Origin: a virus
Length of the DNA stretch: 63,098 nucleotides
Reading direction: 5' to 3' (one strand)
IMG/VR virus record: IMGVR_UViG_3300044641_004951
Span: 1-63,098 of that record
This document shows positions 7,230 to 18,127 of the stretch, one piece after another (within the stretch, counting starts at the first letter, position 1; every line of letters starts with the position of its first letter). The notes under the pieces are model-generated. The model was not told the DNA's origin. It was given only the letters and a program-made list of their open reading frames with translations, and made no database searches. The translations under genes and the position numbers were made by a program.

Positions 7230-8276
7230 TTAGCTTTCTTTTTCTACTGGTTTAGGAAAGAGTCTGCTCAATTCATCCGATACTTCGGCGAATGTGTCAT
7301 CCCATTTGCCGAATTTTTTCTGCCTGAACACCGTAGTGGTTTCTTCATACCACGGGCTATGCTTATCACCGTGCGCCCAAATATGGTACGGTAATAAAGG
7401 CACTATGACCCATGTAGGTTTGCCCATAGCAGATGCTAGGTGCGCTATACTTGTACACGATGTTATAACTAAATCGAGATTTTGAATACATGCAGCAGTA
7501 TCTTCCCATGACATTATTAGATGTTGGAGATCGGAGATTTCATCTGGTAGTTCTCTCACATCAGTATCTCTCTGCAGACTATAAAATTGAATATGATCTC
7601 TGTCTTTATAAAGATTTATTAATTTCTCTGCTGGAAATAAACGAAACTGTTGATGCTCGAAAAGTGGGCTGCCGCTCCACCGAATACCTACTTTAATTTT
7701 AGTTGTATTGAGTATTGATTTCCATATATCTACACTTTCAGATTTAGCAAATAGGTAAGGTTGATTAGGCAATGTTTCAAATGAGTGCCCAAAAAGCCAA
7801 CTACAACTAAAACCTGGAATCCAATAATCATGAAAAGTAGAACTAACTTGTTCTAGTGTAATGCATTTATGTGTACCGGGTATTCTATTGAACAATGGAT
7901 GCAATGATTTTTCACAACAATGAATTGCTATACCTCCACGTTTCCACACTTCAGTAGCAAACCTAGCATAGATAATTTGATCTCCGAACCCACATTCCAT
8001 ATTAAGAATGACGGTTTTGCCGGTCAGATCATCTTCACCATTCCAAATAGGTTTCGTAGTGTTTATTTTACCGGAACCGTAAACTTTGAGTGCTCTACCG
8101 TATTCTAGGCACTGAAACCCTTCTCGTAGTTTACCCTGATTGATAAGGAACCAACCTCGATTAAACTTAGCTCTGGGATCGGTTGGATCGTTAGCCTCCA
8201 TTTGCTCGGCTAATTTCCAACCCTCTTCAAATCTACCACGTATCATTAGATTTAATTGCTGATCTATCAAATGCAT
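7230..8276 (-). CDS. TPR-containing GT9-like glycosyltransferase (heptosyltransferase-type)
   Basis: This protein of about 348 residues has N-terminal TPR-like helices (RGRFEEGWKLAEQM, FNRGWFLINQGKLREGFQ, residues ~10-65), then LNMECGFGDQIIYARFATEV, and a C-terminal domain with KVGIRWSGSPLFEHQQ and DLVITSCTSIAHLASAMGKP plus PYHIWAHGDKHSPWY. The C-terminal pattern (GDxI, W.G.., D..vt.dts..HlA.a.g.p) is that of GT9/ADP-heptose:LPS heptosyltransferase-like domains common in TPR proteins. With HldD/HldE-like enzymes nearby, an ADP-heptose donor is attractive. The start at 8276 follows GAGGTTAAC. A late promoter at 8303 gives a very short leader. Confidence 0.72.
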   Translation of the reverse strand: MHLIDQQLNLMIRGRFEEGWKLAEQMEANDPTDPRAKFNRGWFLINQGKLREGFQCLEYGRALKVYGSGKINTTKPIWNGEDDLTGKTVILNMECGFGDQIIYARFATEVWKRGGIAIHCCEKSLHPLFNRIPGTHKCITLEQVSSTFHDYWIPGFSCSWLFGHSFETLPNQPYLFAKSESVDIWKSILNTTKIKVGIRWSGSPLFEHQQFRLFPAEKLINLYKDRDHIQFYSLQRDTDVRELPDEISDLQHLIMSWEDTAACIQNLDLVITSCTSIAHLASAMGKPTWVIVPLLPYHIWAHGDKHSPWYEETTTVFRQKKFGKWDDTFAEVSDELSRLFPKPVEKES

Positions 8277-8302
8277 AGTTAACCTCATGTACCATAAATG
8301 TA

Positions 8303-8310
8303 TATTTATA
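8303..8310 (-). promoter_or_regulatory. T4-type late promoter (TATAAATA)
   Basis: An exact TATAAATA on the minus strand, 27 bases upstream of the GT9-like gene's ATG and 13 bases after the RCC1 gene's stop. It would start late transcription of the glycosyltransferase, sulfotransferase, methyltransferase and heptose cassette, tying these enzymes to virion assembly time. Confidence 0.72.
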
Positions 8311-8322
8311 CACTAAACTAAA

Positions 8323-11300
8323 TTAGCTCCTTTTTAACCCTACCGTATGAGTACCACCAGTACTTATCGCGGTCCAACTGCTGCTACCAATTTGTACTGG
8401 ACTAGATTTAGTTACTGTCGTACCATCACCTAATTTACCGTAAGAGTTACTTCCCCACGTAAATAGTAACTTATCGGATCTAATAGCTGATGTTTGCTGA
8501 AGACCCGCGCTAACGGCAGTCCAACTGCTGCTGCCGATTTGTACTGGGCTTGATTTACCAACAAGTGTTCCATCGCCTAATTGCCCTGACGAACCAGTTC
8601 CCCATGTAAATAATCTACCTACAGAAGTTATACCTGCAGTATGATATCTACCTGCACTTACCGCAGTCCAACTGCTGCTACCAATTTGTACTGGGCTGGA
8701 TTTATCATTTGTTGTATTATCACCTAATTCTCCCGCGTGAGAACCAGAATTTAAACCCCAGGTAAATAATGTACCACCTGATCTGATAGCAGCAGTATGT
8801 GAAGAACCAGCACTTACAGCGGTCCAGCTACTGCTGCCGATCTGTACTGGACTATTTCTACCAGATACCGCGGTACCATCGCCTAATTGACCGGAAGTGC
8901 CTAGACCCCATGCAAATAGGTATCCATCCGATCTAATAGCCATAGTATGAGCTAATCCAGCACTAACTGCCGTCCAACTGCTGCTACCAATTTGTACTGG
9001 ACTGGATCTTGTTATTGAAGAATTGTTACCGACTTGCACCGGGCTAGATTTAGTTGCTACAGTACCATCACCTAACGCACCTTGTGTACCTAGACCCCAT
9101 GTAAATAATGTACCTCCTGATCTAATAGCCGCAGTGTTAAAGCTTCCAGCACTAACTGCCGTCCAACTGCTGCTACCAATTTGTACTGGACTAGATTTAC
9201 CTACCACAGTACCATCACCTAGCTGACCGGAAGTGCCTTGTCCCCAGGTGAATAATGTACCACCTGATCTTATAGCTGAAGTGAGTAAGCGCCCCGCATC
9301 GACTGCCGTCCACGAACTTGAACCTATTTGTATAGGGCTTCGTATAGTAGTTGTTGTGTTATTACCTAACTGACCAGAAGAGTTAGAACCCCAAGTAAAT
9401 AGGTAACCATCCGATCTGATAGCCGCAGTATGTGAACCACCGGCACTTACTGCCGTCCAGCTACTGCCGTTGATTTCAAAAGGGCTATATCGATTAATTG
9501 CAATTGCGTTACTTCCAACTTGCACTGGACTTGATAAGCTAGTTGTAGTAATACTGTCACCTAGTTGACCTATTGCACCATTACCCCAAGTAAATAATGT
9601 ACCTCCTGATCTAATAGCGGTAGTATGACCACTGCCGGCACTAACTGCTGTCCAACTGCTACTTCCAATCTGCACTGGACTAGATTTAGATACTGTCGTA
9701 CCATCACCTAATTGTCCGGTAGCGCCTAAACCCCAGGTAAATAATGTACCACCTGATCTTATAGCTGAAGTATGATATTTACCAGCACTTACTGCTGTCC
9801 AACTGCTGCTACCAATCTGTACAGGGCTGGATCTGTTTGTTATAGTACCATCACCTAATGCACCCGCGCCAGTGCCGGAATTAATCCCAAAGGTAAATAA
9901 TGTACTACCTGATCTAATAGCTGCACTATGAAAACCACCAGCACTAACTACCGTCCAGCTACTGCTACCAATCTGTACAGGGCTGGATCTGTTTGTTGTA
10001 TTACCATCGCCTAATTGACCGGAAGTGCCTAGACCCCATGCAAATAGGTAGCCATCTGATCTTATAGCTAGAGCATGACCACCACCAGCACTCACTGCTG
10101 TCCAACTGCTGCTACCGATTTGTACCGGGCTTGATTTAGATATCGCGGTACCGTCACCTAGTCTACCGTTTGAGCTTAGACCCCAGGTGAATAATGTACC
10201 TCCGGATCTTATAGCGGTATTAAAGTTAAGACCTGCATCTACTGCTGTCCAACTGCTGCTACCAATTTGCACTGGGCTGGATTTAGTTACGCTGGTACCA
10301 TCGCCTAATTGACCGGAAGTGCCTAGACCCCATGCAAATAGGTAGCCATCCGATCTGATAGCCGCTGTGTGAGTAGAACCTGCACTAACTGCCGTCCAAC
10401 TACTACTTCCAATCTGCACTGGAGACCTTCTTAAATTTGTAGTTTCGTCACCTAATTGACCGGCTGTATTATAACCCCAGGTAAATAATAGACCATCTGA
10501 TCTAATAGCTGCTGTATGTGTGTCACCGGCGCTAACAAGAGTCCAACTAAAAATGTTCGTGACTTGACCTAATTGACCATCTAGACCACTACCCCATGTA
10601 AATAATGTACCACCTGATCTAATAGCTGCGGTATGTAAACCACCACCACTAACTACCGTCCAGCTGCTGCTACCAATTTGTACTGGACTAGATTTGGATA
10701 TTGCGGTGTTATCACCTAATTGACCGGAAGAGCCCGAACCCCACGTAAATAAGTAACCATCCAATCTGATAGCTGCATTATGGTAAAGTCCTGCATTAAC
10801 TGCCGTCCAACTGCTGCTACCAATTTGTACTGGACTAGATTTAGATACTATAGTACCATCGCCTAATTGACCGGAAGTGCCACGTCCCCACGTGAATAAT
10901 AAACCATCCGATCTAATAGCTGCTGTATGATCCAATCCGGCACTAACTACCGTCCAGCTACTGCTACCAATTTGTACTGGGCTAGATTTATTAGTTATTG
11001 TACCGTCACCTAGCTGACCATACCCATTAAAACCCCATGCAAATAATATTCCGTCCGATCTAATAGCCGTAGTGTGATTAGCACCAAAACTAACAAGAGT
11101 CCAACTAAGTGAATCTGTAATTTCACCCAACCGACCGTTTGTGCCGTCGCCCCAAGTAAAAAGATAGCCATCTGATCTTATTGCGGCGGTATGGGCACCG
11201 CCAGCATTAACTGCCGTCCAGCTACTGCTACCAATTTGTACTGGGCTAGATTTATTAGTTATTGTACCGTCACCTAGCTGACCGGTATCGTTTCGACCCC

Positions 11301-13788
11301 ATGTGAATAATAAACCATCTGATCTAATAGCTGTAGTATGATTTAATCCGGCAGTAACTAAAGTCCATGAAAATGAACCTACTAGTATAGGGCTTGAAAC
11401 TGTCTGAACATTGTTGCCAACTTGCACTGGACTGGATCTGCTTGTTCCAGTACCATCGCCTAACTGACCAGAAGAGTTAGAACCCCAGGTAAATAACGTA
11501 CCACCTGATCTTATAGCAGTAGTATGACCACCACCGGCACTTACTGCTGTCCAACTACTACTGCCGATTTGAACAGGGCTAACTCTTTGTGAAGTAGTAC
11601 CATCACCTAGTCTACCGGTTGTGCCGGCGCCCCAGGTAAATAATGTACCACCTGATCTAATAGCCGCAGTGTGTAGAGCACCAGCAGTAACTGCCGTCCA
11701 ACTACTGCTACCTATTTGAACGGGACTCGAAAAATCGCCACTACTACTACCATTACCTAGTCTACCGCTTGTGGCTGAACCCCATGTGAATAGGTAACCA
11801 TCTGATCTTATAGCAGCAGTATGTGTAGAACCAGCACTTACAGCGGTCCAGCTACTGCTGCCGATCTGTACGGGGCTGGATTTGTTTATTAAAGTACTAT
11901 CACCTAATTGACCGAAGCCTGAGTGACCCCAGGTAAATAATGTACCACCTGATCTTATAGCCGCAGTGTGTGAACCAGCACCAGCACTTACAGCGGTCCA
12001 GCTACTGCTGCCGATCTGTACGGGGCTGGATTTGGATATTGCGGTGTTATCACCTAATCTACCGTAAGAGTTACCTCCCCATGTAAATAATGTGCCACCT
12101 GATCTAATAGCAGCAGTATGTGAGCCACCGGCACTTACTGCCGTCCAACTACTACCACCTACTTGTACCGGGCTAGATTTGCTACTTTTTATCTCATTAT
12201 TTCCTACTTGCACTGGACTACTGGTAGTAGTTGCGTTATCATTGCCTAATTGACCAGAAGTACCTAGACCCCACGTAAAAAGTAACCCGTCCGATTTAAT
12301 AGCAGTAGTATTATTATAACCCGCAGAAACCATTGTCCAACTACTGCTACCTATCTGAACTGGACTAGATCGAGCGGTAACACTAGTATCATCTCCTACT
12401 TGACCAGATGCGTTTGAACCCCAGACGAATAATGTACCTCCGGATCTAATAGCCGCTGTACCGCGCCGACCGGCAGTCACTGCTACCCACGAACTAGAAC
12501 CAATTTGCACCGGGCTTGAATTAGTTGATATAGTTCCATCACCTAATTGACCAAAATCAGCGTTGCCCCATGTAAACAGAGTTCCTCCAGACCTTATAGC
12601 CGCTGTGTGTGAGCCTCCTGCAGCGACTGCTGTCCAGCTACTACTTCCAATTTGCACCGGGCTCGATCTAGATGTTAAAGTACTATCACCTAACTGCCCT
12701 GCTAAGTTTCCACCCCACGTAAATAATGTACCTTCGGATCTTATAGCCGCTGTGTGTGTAATACCGGCACTAACAGCAGTCCAAGAACTAGAGCCAATTT
12801 GTACCGGGCTGTTTCTAGTAGTAGTAGTACCGTCTCCGACTCTCCCATAACTATTAAGTCCCCACATGAACAGTCGACCGTCCGATCTAATAGCACCAGC
12901 ATGTAAAGTACCTGCAGCGACAGCAGTCCAGGAACTGGAACCAATTTGCACAGGGCTTGATTTTGTGACCGATGTACCGTCACCCAGTTGAGATGAAGTT
13001 CCGATACCCCATGTAAATAATAGTCCATCTGTTCTAATAGCTGCACTAAAGTCAACCCCAGCACTCACAGCAGTCCAAGAACTAGAGCCTATTTGCACCG
13101 GGCTTGATTTACTTACTATAGTTCCATCACCTAATTGACCGGAAGTGCCTAGACCCCATGTGAATAATAAACCATCCGAACGTATTGCAGCGGTATGAGA
13201 AGCACCCATGCTGACAAGAGTCCAACTATATGATTCAGAAATATGACCTAATTGACCGAAAGTGCCGGAGCCCCAGGTAAATAATGTACCACCTGATCTA
13301 ATAGCAGCAGTGTGAGATAAGCCAGCACTTACAGCGGTCCAACTGCTGCTACCAATTTGTACTGGACTAGATTTAGATACTATAGTACCATCGCCTAATT
13401 CACCATTTAGACCTCTACCCCATGTAAATAATAGACCATCTGATCTAATAGCTGCTGTATGTGCGTCAGCGGCGCTAACAAGAGTCCAACTATAAGTATC
13501 TGTTAATTGTCCAAGTTGACCGACGGAGCCGGATCCCCAAGCATAAAGTTGAAGTGTTGTTGGACCTACCGTGCCTACAGCAGCAAACATAGTACCAATA
13601 TCTACAGAACCAGATTGTAAGTTAGTAGTGCCAAAAGCAGTCCCACCATTACTCACACTGTAGTAATAGTTAGAAATATCTGTACCACCGACGGTATAAT
13701 TTACGTCGGCTCTTTTTGATGAAGAGCCGATAGGTTCAAATAACGAATCTAAATCAGAACCACTTACTCTAAAGCTGGTAGTAGGCAT
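8323..13788 (-). CDS. Giant RCC1-repeat (beta-propeller) fibre-like protein
   Basis: The 1821-residue protein has a unique N-terminal part (about residues 1-80, with VNYTVGGTDISNYYYSVSN) followed by tandem RCC1-type repeats to the C-terminus. The repeat is LFTWGxGxxGQLGDGTxxxK, then SSPVQIGSSSWTAVSAGxxH and TAAIRSxG. I count about 35 repeats by hand. Four (numbers 1, 3, 17, 21) are short versions lacking the SSPVQIGSS segment and a few are expanded. RCC1 repeats form seven-bladed propellers, so 35 would be five propellers. It lies among fibre genes and follows a collagen-like fibre, so a receptor-binding or virion-decoration role is inferred. It has no catalytic motif. DNA repeats are nearly identical, so assembly collapse or expansion is possible. 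Confidence 0.85.
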   Translation of the reverse strand: MPTTSFRVSGSDLDSLFEPIGSSSKRADVNYTVGGTDISNYYYSVSNGGTAFGTTNLQSGSVDIGTMFAAVGTVGPTTLQLYAWGSGSVGQLGQLTDTYSWTLVSAADAHTAAIRSDGLLFTWGRGLNGELGDGTIVSKSSPVQIGSSSWTAVSAGLSHTAAIRSGGTLFTWGSGTFGQLGHISESYSWTLVSMGASHTAAIRSDGLLFTWGLGTSGQLGDGTIVSKSSPVQIGSSSWTAVSAGVDFSAAIRTDGLLFTWGIGTSSQLGDGTSVTKSSPVQIGSSSWTAVAAGTLHAGAIRSDGRLFMWGLNSYGRVGDGTTTTRNSPVQIGSSSWTAVSAGITHTAAIRSEGTLFTWGGNLAGQLGDSTLTSRSSPVQIGSSSWTAVAAGGSHTAAIRSGGTLFTWGNADFGQLGDGTISTNSSPVQIGSSSWVAVTAGRRGTAAIRSGGTLFVWGSNASGQVGDDTSVTARSSPVQIGSSSWTMVSAGYNNTTAIKSDGLLFTWGLGTSGQLGNDNATTTSSPVQVGNNEIKSSKSSPVQVGGSSWTAVSAGGSHTAAIRSGGTLFTWGGNSYGRLGDNTAISKSSPVQIGSSSWTAVSAGAGSHTAAIRSGGTLFTWGHSGFGQLGDSTLINKSSPVQIGSSSWTAVSAGSTHTAAIRSDGYLFTWGSATSGRLGNGSSSGDFSSPVQIGSSSWTAVTAGALHTAAIRSGGTLFTWGAGTTGRLGDGTTSQRVSPVQIGSSSWTAVSAGGGHTTAIRSGGTLFTWGSNSSGQLGDGTGTSRSSPVQVGNNVQTVSSPILVGSFSWTLVTAGLNHTTAIRSDGLLFTWGRNDTGQLGDGTITNKSSPVQIGSSSWTAVNAGGAHTAAIRSDGYLFTWGDGTNGRLGEITDSLSWTLVSFGANHTTAIRSDGILFAWGFNGYGQLGDGTITNKSSPVQIGSSSWTVVSAGLDHTAAIRSDGLLFTWGRGTSGQLGDGTIVSKSSPVQIGSSSWTAVNAGLYHNAAIRLDGYLFTWGSGSSGQLGDNTAISKSSPVQIGSSSWTVVSGGGLHTAAIRSGGTLFTWGSGLDGQLGQVTNIFSWTLVSAGDTHTAAIRSDGLLFTWGYNTAGQLGDETTNLRRSPVQIGSSSWTAVSAGSTHTAAIRSDGYLFAWGLGTSGQLGDGTSVTKSSPVQIGSSSWTAVDAGLNFNTAIRSGGTLFTWGLSSNGRLGDGTAISKSSPVQIGSSSWTAVSAGGGHALAIRSDGYLFAWGLGTSGQLGDGNTTNRSSPVQIGSSSWTVVSAGGFHSAAIRSGSTLFTFGINSGTGAGALGDGTITNRSSPVQIGSSSWTAVSAGKYHTSAIRSGGTLFTWGLGATGQLGDGTTVSKSSPVQIGSSSWTAVSAGSGHTTAIRSGGTLFTWGNGAIGQLGDSITTTSLSSPVQVGSNAIAINRYSPFEINGSSWTAVSAGGSHTAAIRSDGYLFTWGSNSSGQLGNNTTTTIRSPIQIGSSSWTAVDAGRLLTSAIRSGGTLFTWGQGTSGQLGDGTVVGKSSPVQIGSSSWTAVSAGSFNTAAIRSGGTLFTWGLGTQGALGDGTVATKSSPVQVGNNSSITRSSPVQIGSSSWTAVSAGLAHTMAIRSDGYLFAWGLGTSGQLGDGTAVSGRNSPVQIGSSSWTAVSAGSSHTAAIRSGGTLFTWGLNSGSHAGELGDNTTNDKSSPVQIGSSSWTAVSAGRYHTAGITSVGRLFTWGTGSSGQLGDGTLVGKSSPVQIGSSSWTAVSAGLQQTSAIRSDKLLFTWGSNSYGKLGDGTTVTKSSPVQIGSSSWTAISTGGTHTVGLKRS
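8400..13540 (-). repeat. Tandem ~150-base coding repeats (RCC1 blades)
   Basis: The segment contains many near-identical copies of a coding unit of about 150 bases, for example the phrase CCAACTGCTGCTACCAATTT recurs with few changes. Repeats encode the RCC1 blades of the 1821-residue protein. Such identity at DNA level implies recent duplication or gene conversion and makes copy number unstable. Confidence 0.85.
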
Positions 13789-13797
13789 TCGTAATTT

Positions 13798-14097
13798 TTA
13801 TTCTTGAGGTGTTTCGTCTACAATATTTTCTGGTGGTGATTGAGGTATGGGTAGTATATCTCTACGCTCATATACTTCACCATCTACCACAGAGTGAAAT
13901 AGATAGTCAGACATTTTATGCGTCGTTGCATCAAATGGTGTTGTATCTCTAACAATCTTTACAAATCCATTTTCACGCATAAAGACAGGATCTACAGCAC
14001 ACTTAAGATGAAAGTTATCGTGTTCATTCCATGTCTTAGGTAGTAGATCATATACTCCTTTTATTTCACCATCTACTAAATTTGCATAAACTGTCAT
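13798..14097 (-). CDS. Hypothetical protein between fibre genes (possible fibre accessory)
   Basis: The 99-residue protein begins [20 protein letters not shown] and ends in an acidic proline-rich tail ([17 protein letters not shown]). I recognise no family with certainty. It lies between a collagen-like fibre (4-base overlap, ATGA-type) and the RCC1 protein, and is of the size and position of phage fibre assembly chaperones. No membrane segment or cysteine pair stands out. The role is inference from position only. Confidence 0.6.
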   Translation of the reverse strand: MTVYANLVDGEIKGVYDLLPKTWNEHDNFHLKCAVDPVFMRENGFVKIVRDTTPFDATTHKMSDYLFHSVVDGEVYERRDILPIPQSPPENIVDETPQE

Positions 14098-17000
14098 TTA
14101 TTACCTCCTAATATACTTTTCAGTTCGTCTATTTGTTTTTGTTGTTCTTTAATCGATTCAATTAATAGAGCAATAATGCTGTCATAAGAGACAGATTTAA
14201 TTCCCTTTTCATTTGTATCAACTACTTCAGGAACTATTTTCTCAACTTCTTGAGCAATAATACCAATTGCTGGTCTCTTATTGTCAATCCAGTTGAAAGA
14301 AACACCTCTCATTAACATAATCTTTTCTAGTGAATTGATGAGAGTGTTTATATTCTCTTTTTTATTTATATCGGATAATGTATTAAAGATAGTCGCGTTT
14401 AATGTTCCAGTGCTTGGATTAAAATAAAATTTTGTAGAAGATGCTTCTGCAGTTTGAGCAGTACCAATCGCTGCAACAAAGACTGGATAGTGAGTTGCAT
14501 TAGTTGTAGATTCTTCTGCAGCATTAATAGAAGTTGATGGGCCTGCGGGACCTTGAGGGCCTTGTGCACCTGTTCCCGTCACACCTTGCGGACCTTGAGG
14601 GCCTTGTGCACCTGTTCCCGTCACACCTTGAAATCCTTGAGGGCCTTGTGCACCTGTACCGGTCACACCTTGAAATCCTTGAGGGCCTTGTGCACCTGTA
14701 CCGGTCACACCTTGAGGGCCTTGTGTGCCAGTAGTGCCTTGTGGGCCTTGTGAGCCAGTAGTCCCTACAGTACCTTGAGGACCCTGCGCACCTGTGGTGC
14801 CAACGGTGCCTTGTGGGCCCTGAGCACCTGTTGATCCAATTTCACCTTGAGGTCCTTGGGCACCTGTAGAACCTGTAGATCCTTGAGGGCCTTGGGCACC
14901 AGTTGTGCCTGTGGCTCCTTGTGGGCCTTGTGCGCCAGTAGAGCCTGTTGTTCCTTGTGGGCCTTGAGCGCCTGTTGTTCCTTGTGGGCCTTGAGCGCCT
15001 GTTGGACCCTGAGGTCCCTGAGTACCTGTTGGGCCCTGAGGTCCTTGTGAGCCTTGAGTTCCTGTAGGACCTTGCGGGCCTTGTGCGCCTGTCGGGCCTT
15101 GCGGGCCTTGAGATCCTGTAGTACCTTGCGCGCCTGTAGGACCCTGTGGGCCTTGTGCACCTGTTATGCCAGTAGCTCCTTGTGGACCTTGTGCACCTGT
15201 AGTACCGGTAGCTCCTTGCGGGCCTTGTGCGCCTGTTGTTCCTATAGTACCTTGTGGACCTTGAGATCCTGTTGTACCTTGAGGGCCTTGGGCACCAGTA
15301 CTACCTGTAGATCCTTGAGGGCCTTGAGCTCCAGTGGATCCTGTTGTACCTTGAGGGCCCTGGGCACCTGTACTACCTGTTGTACCCTGTGGACCTTGAG
15401 CTCCAGTGGATCCTGTTGTACCTTGAGGGCCCTGGGCGCCAGTACTACCTGTAGATCCTTGAGGGCCTTGTGTTCCTATAGTACCTTGCGGACCTTGAGC
15501 TCCGTCTATACCCTGAGGACCTTGAGAGCCTATAGTACCCTGAGGACCTTGAGAGCCTATAGTACCCTGAGGACCTTGAGGGCCGGTAGGTCCAGTATCT
15601 CCAGATCTTGCAAATGTAACTGATAATGGAGTACTATTTGCAAAATTATTACTGCCAGAAAGATAAGATACTGGTACAGAGAAGTAATGAGTTAAATGAG
15701 TATGACTTCCTACAATAGCAAATACTGCAAAGTTGTTGTTGTTTGCATTTTCTGTAATGACGAAATGCCCCTTGATAGATGCAGTCGAATCGTCAATTGT
15801 CTGTAAATAACTATAAATGTTAGCGCTAGGAGACGATCCGTCACTCTGATCAATGTAAAGATTAGCAGCAAGCTTAATATCAGCTGTGCTAAATCTTAAA
15901 ATTCCATCACCGGGTTCGCTGTTAGTAGTATCTGAACTATAGGTATAGGTAAAGTTAGCGCCACCAAAGCTACCCTGTGATCCTTGTGGACCCTGTGAAC
16001 CGGTTGTACCTGTAGTGCCTTGTGGGCCCTGTGAACCCGTTATACCCTGAGGTCCCTGAGCACCTATTGTACCTTGCGGTCCTTGAAAGCCAGTCGTGCC
16101 TTGAGGACCTTGAGCACCTGTAGACCCTGTTGTACCTTGTGATCCTTGTGTTCCAGTAGTACCTACTATACCTTGAGGTCCCTGGGCACCGGTACTGCCT
16201 GTAGCGCCTTGTGGTCCCTGAGCACCTGTAGACCCTGTTGTACCTTGTGGGCCTTGTGCTCCATTGTCACCTTGAGGTCCTTGTGAGCCAGCTGTACCGG
16301 TGGTACCTTGAGGACCTTGGGCACCTGTAGATCCATCGTTACCTTGAACGCCTTGTGGTCCTTGAACCCCGGTTGTTCCTTGAGGACCCTGTAAGCCTGT
16401 TGATCCTGTAACTCCCTGAGGACCTTGAGAACCGGTAGTTCCTTGAGGGCCCTGTGCTCCTACCGTACCTTGAGGTCCTTGACTACCGGTAGATCCAACT
16501 ACTCCCTGTTGACCCTGCGCACCTGCTTCACCTTGCGAACCAGTGGCTCCTTGTGCTCCAGTTGTACCTGTTGTACCTTGAGGGCCTTGAGTGCCGGTAG
16601 TACCGGTTGTTCCTTGAGGACCCTGTGAACCTGTAGCTCCAGCCGTTCCTTGAGAGCCTTGTGCACCAGTGTCACCTTTAGGTCCCTGTGATCCTTGTGC
16701 GCCTGCGGTACCAGTTGTTCCTTGAGGTCCCTGGGCTCCTGTCGGACCGGTAGATCCTTGAGTGCCTTGTGCACCCGTTGATCCATTTGTACCCTGAGGT
16801 CCTTGCGCACCTGTGGATCCAGTAGTACCTTGAGGGCCTTGTGATCCTGCGTTTCCTTGAGGTCCTTGGGAGCCATCAGCTCCAGTAGTTCCTTGTGATC
16901 CTTGAGATCCTGCTGGACCTTGTGCTCCTTGAGCACCAGTAGTACCCGTTGCACCTTGATTGCCTTGGGAGCCCTGTGCTCCTGTTGTACCGGTAGATCC

Positions 17001-18086
17001 CTGCGGTCCATCTATACCGGTACTACCTTGAAAACCTTGCGGGCCAGCAGGTCCGTTATTACCTATAGTACCTTGAAATCCTTGAACTCCTGTTGATCCT
17101 TGCGGCCCTTGAGGACCAGCTGGACCAATATCTCCAGTTCTAGCAAAAGTAACTACAATTGACGTATTGTCTGTGAAGTTATTGCTTCCGGATAGATAAG
17201 ATATTGGGACTGAAAAGTAATGAGTATTATGAGTATGGTAGCCAGTAATAGCAAAAATAGCAAAATTATCATTATTTGCCAACTCAGTAATAACAAAATG
17301 ACCTTTGATAGCCGCTGAAGAATCATCAATGGTTTGAAGGTAGCTATAAATGTTAGCACTAGGTGCCGACCCATCCGCCTGATCGATGTATAGATTGGCG
17401 GCAAGCTTGATATCCGCTGTACTGAATCTTAAGTATCCGTCTCCTGGCTCACTGTTTGTAGTATCAGTATCATAGATATAGTTAAAGCTAGCTCCACCAA
17501 ATCCACCTTGCGAACCTTGAGCACCAATGTCACCTTGGTACCCTTGCGAGCCTTGAATGCCTATCTCACCTTGAGGACCTTGAGGTCCAGTGTCACCCTG
17601 GTACCCTTGCGAGCCTTGTGAGCCTTGAGTTCCAGTAGTTCCTGTTATACCTTGAGGTCCTTGGGCACCTGTGGATCCGGTTGCACCTTGCGCGCCTTGT
17701 GACCCTGTTGTACCTGTAGAACCTTGGGGGCCCTGAGCACCTGTAGAACCTGTAGTACCTTGCGGGCCTTGTGCGCCTGTTTGTCCTTGTGAACCCTGTG
17801 CACCAGTAGTTCCTACTGTACCTTGAGGCCCTTGATTGCCTGATGGACCAGTAATACCTTGTGAGCCTTGAGCACCTATAGGGCCTGTAGAGCCTGTTAG
17901 ACCTTGAGCACCTGTAGGACCCTGGGAGCCAACTGCGGTAATGCTGAAGACGTTATTACTAGTATCCTTAGAGTATAGTACCCTATCGCTAAGGTTAATG
18001 GCTAATTCACCGGGCTGCAAAACGTTGTTTGCGGGAATTTGCCCAGGTACAACAGATCTCTTAAGTTGTATTGTAGTATTAGCCAT
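14094..18086 (-). CDS. Collagen-like tail fibre with C-terminal S74 chaperone domain
   Basis: The 1330-residue protein starts [18 protein letters not shown] with [19 protein letters not shown], the usual virion-attachment style of phage fibre proteins. Long Gly-X-Y runs ([12 protein letters not shown] types) fill residues ~55-200, ~325-710 and ~840-1220. Two copies of a ~110-residue beta domain ([20 protein letters not shown] ... [13 protein letters not shown]) interrupt them. The C-terminus has [29 protein letters not shown] and a terminal coiled coil, which is the peptidase S74 intramolecular chaperone that trimerises fibres and then cleaves itself off. Proline is in the X position of most triplets. 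A late promoter lies upstream, and a prolyl-hydroxylase-like gene precedes it. Confidence 0.9.
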   Translation of the reverse strand: MANTTIQLKRSVVPGQIPANNVLQPGELAINLSDRVLYSKDTSNNVFSITAVGSQGPTGAQGLTGSTGPIGAQGSQGITGPSGNQGPQGTVGTTGAQGSQGQTGAQGPQGTTGSTGAQGPQGSTGTTGSQGAQGATGSTGAQGPQGITGTTGTQGSQGSQGYQGDTGPQGPQGEIGIQGSQGYQGDIGAQGSQGGFGGASFNYIYDTDTTNSEPGDGYLRFSTADIKLAANLYIDQADGSAPSANIYSYLQTIDDSSAAIKGHFVITELANNDNFAIFAITGYHTHNTHYFSVPISYLSGSNNFTDNTSIVVTFARTGDIGPAGPQGPQGSTGVQGFQGTIGNNGPAGPQGFQGSTGIDGPQGSTGTTGAQGSQGNQGATGTTGAQGAQGPAGSQGSQGTTGADGSQGPQGNAGSQGPQGTTGSTGAQGPQGTNGSTGAQGTQGSTGPTGAQGPQGTTGTAGAQGSQGPKGDTGAQGSQGTAGATGSQGPQGTTGTTGTQGPQGTTGTTGAQGATGSQGEAGAQGQQGVVGSTGSQGPQGTVGAQGPQGTTGSQGPQGVTGSTGLQGPQGTTGVQGPQGVQGNDGSTGAQGPQGTTGTAGSQGPQGDNGAQGPQGTTGSTGAQGPQGATGSTGAQGPQGIVGTTGTQGSQGTTGSTGAQGPQGTTGFQGPQGTIGAQGPQGITGSQGPQGTTGTTGSQGPQGSQGSFGGANFTYTYSSDTTNSEPGDGILRFSTADIKLAANLYIDQSDGSSPSANIYSYLQTIDDSTASIKGHFVITENANNNNFAVFAIVGSHTHLTHYFSVPVSYLSGSNNFANSTPLSVTFARSGDTGPTGPQGPQGTIGSQGPQGTIGSQGPQGIDGAQGPQGTIGTQGPQGSTGSTGAQGPQGTTGSTGAQGPQGTTGSTGAQGPQGTTGSTGAQGPQGSTGSTGAQGPQGTTGSQGPQGTIGTTGAQGPQGATGTTGAQGPQGATGITGAQGPQGPTGAQGTTGSQGPQGPTGAQGPQGPTGTQGSQGPQGPTGTQGPQGPTGAQGPQGTTGAQGPQGTTGSTGAQGPQGATGTTGAQGPQGSTGSTGAQGPQGEIGSTGAQGPQGTVGTTGAQGPQGTVGTTGSQGPQGTTGTQGPQGVTGTGAQGPQGFQGVTGTGAQGPQGFQGVTGTGAQGPQGPQGVTGTGAQGPQGPAGPSTSINAAEESTTNATHYPVFVAAIGTAQTAEASSTKFYFNPSTGTLNATIFNTLSDINKKENINTLINSLEKIMLMRGVSFNWIDNKRPAIGIIAQEVEKIVPEVVDTNEKGIKSVSYDSIIALLIESIKEQQKQIDELKSILGGNK

Positions 18087-18107
18087 CTAGGTTCCTATAT
18101 AGGTGAT

Positions 18108-18125
18108 CGGTCATATGTATGACCG
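18108..18125. repeat. Inverted repeat in the fibre leader (CGGTCATA / TATGACCG)
   Basis: CGGTCATA and TATGACCG flank a 2-base centre (TG) between the late promoter and the collagen-fibre ATG. In the transcript it would form a short stem in the 5' leader. It may stabilise mRNA or act as a protein site. Its role is unknown. Confidence 0.45.
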
Positions 18126-18127
18126 TC

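Noticed and set aside
8400-13500. The RCC1 repeat array considered as a CRISPR or diversity-generating target
   Set aside because: The repeats are coding, in one frame and contiguous, with no spacers, leader, cas genes or reverse transcriptase in the window.
14363-14370. TATAAATA inside the collagen-fibre coding region
   Set aside because: It lies within a gene with no downstream start nearby, so it is probably chance.
14534-17096. Many plus- and minus-strand ORFs inside the collagen-like gene
   Set aside because: They are alternative frames of low-complexity Gly-X-Y DNA (Cys/Leu/Arg-rich repeats) with no ribosome sites.
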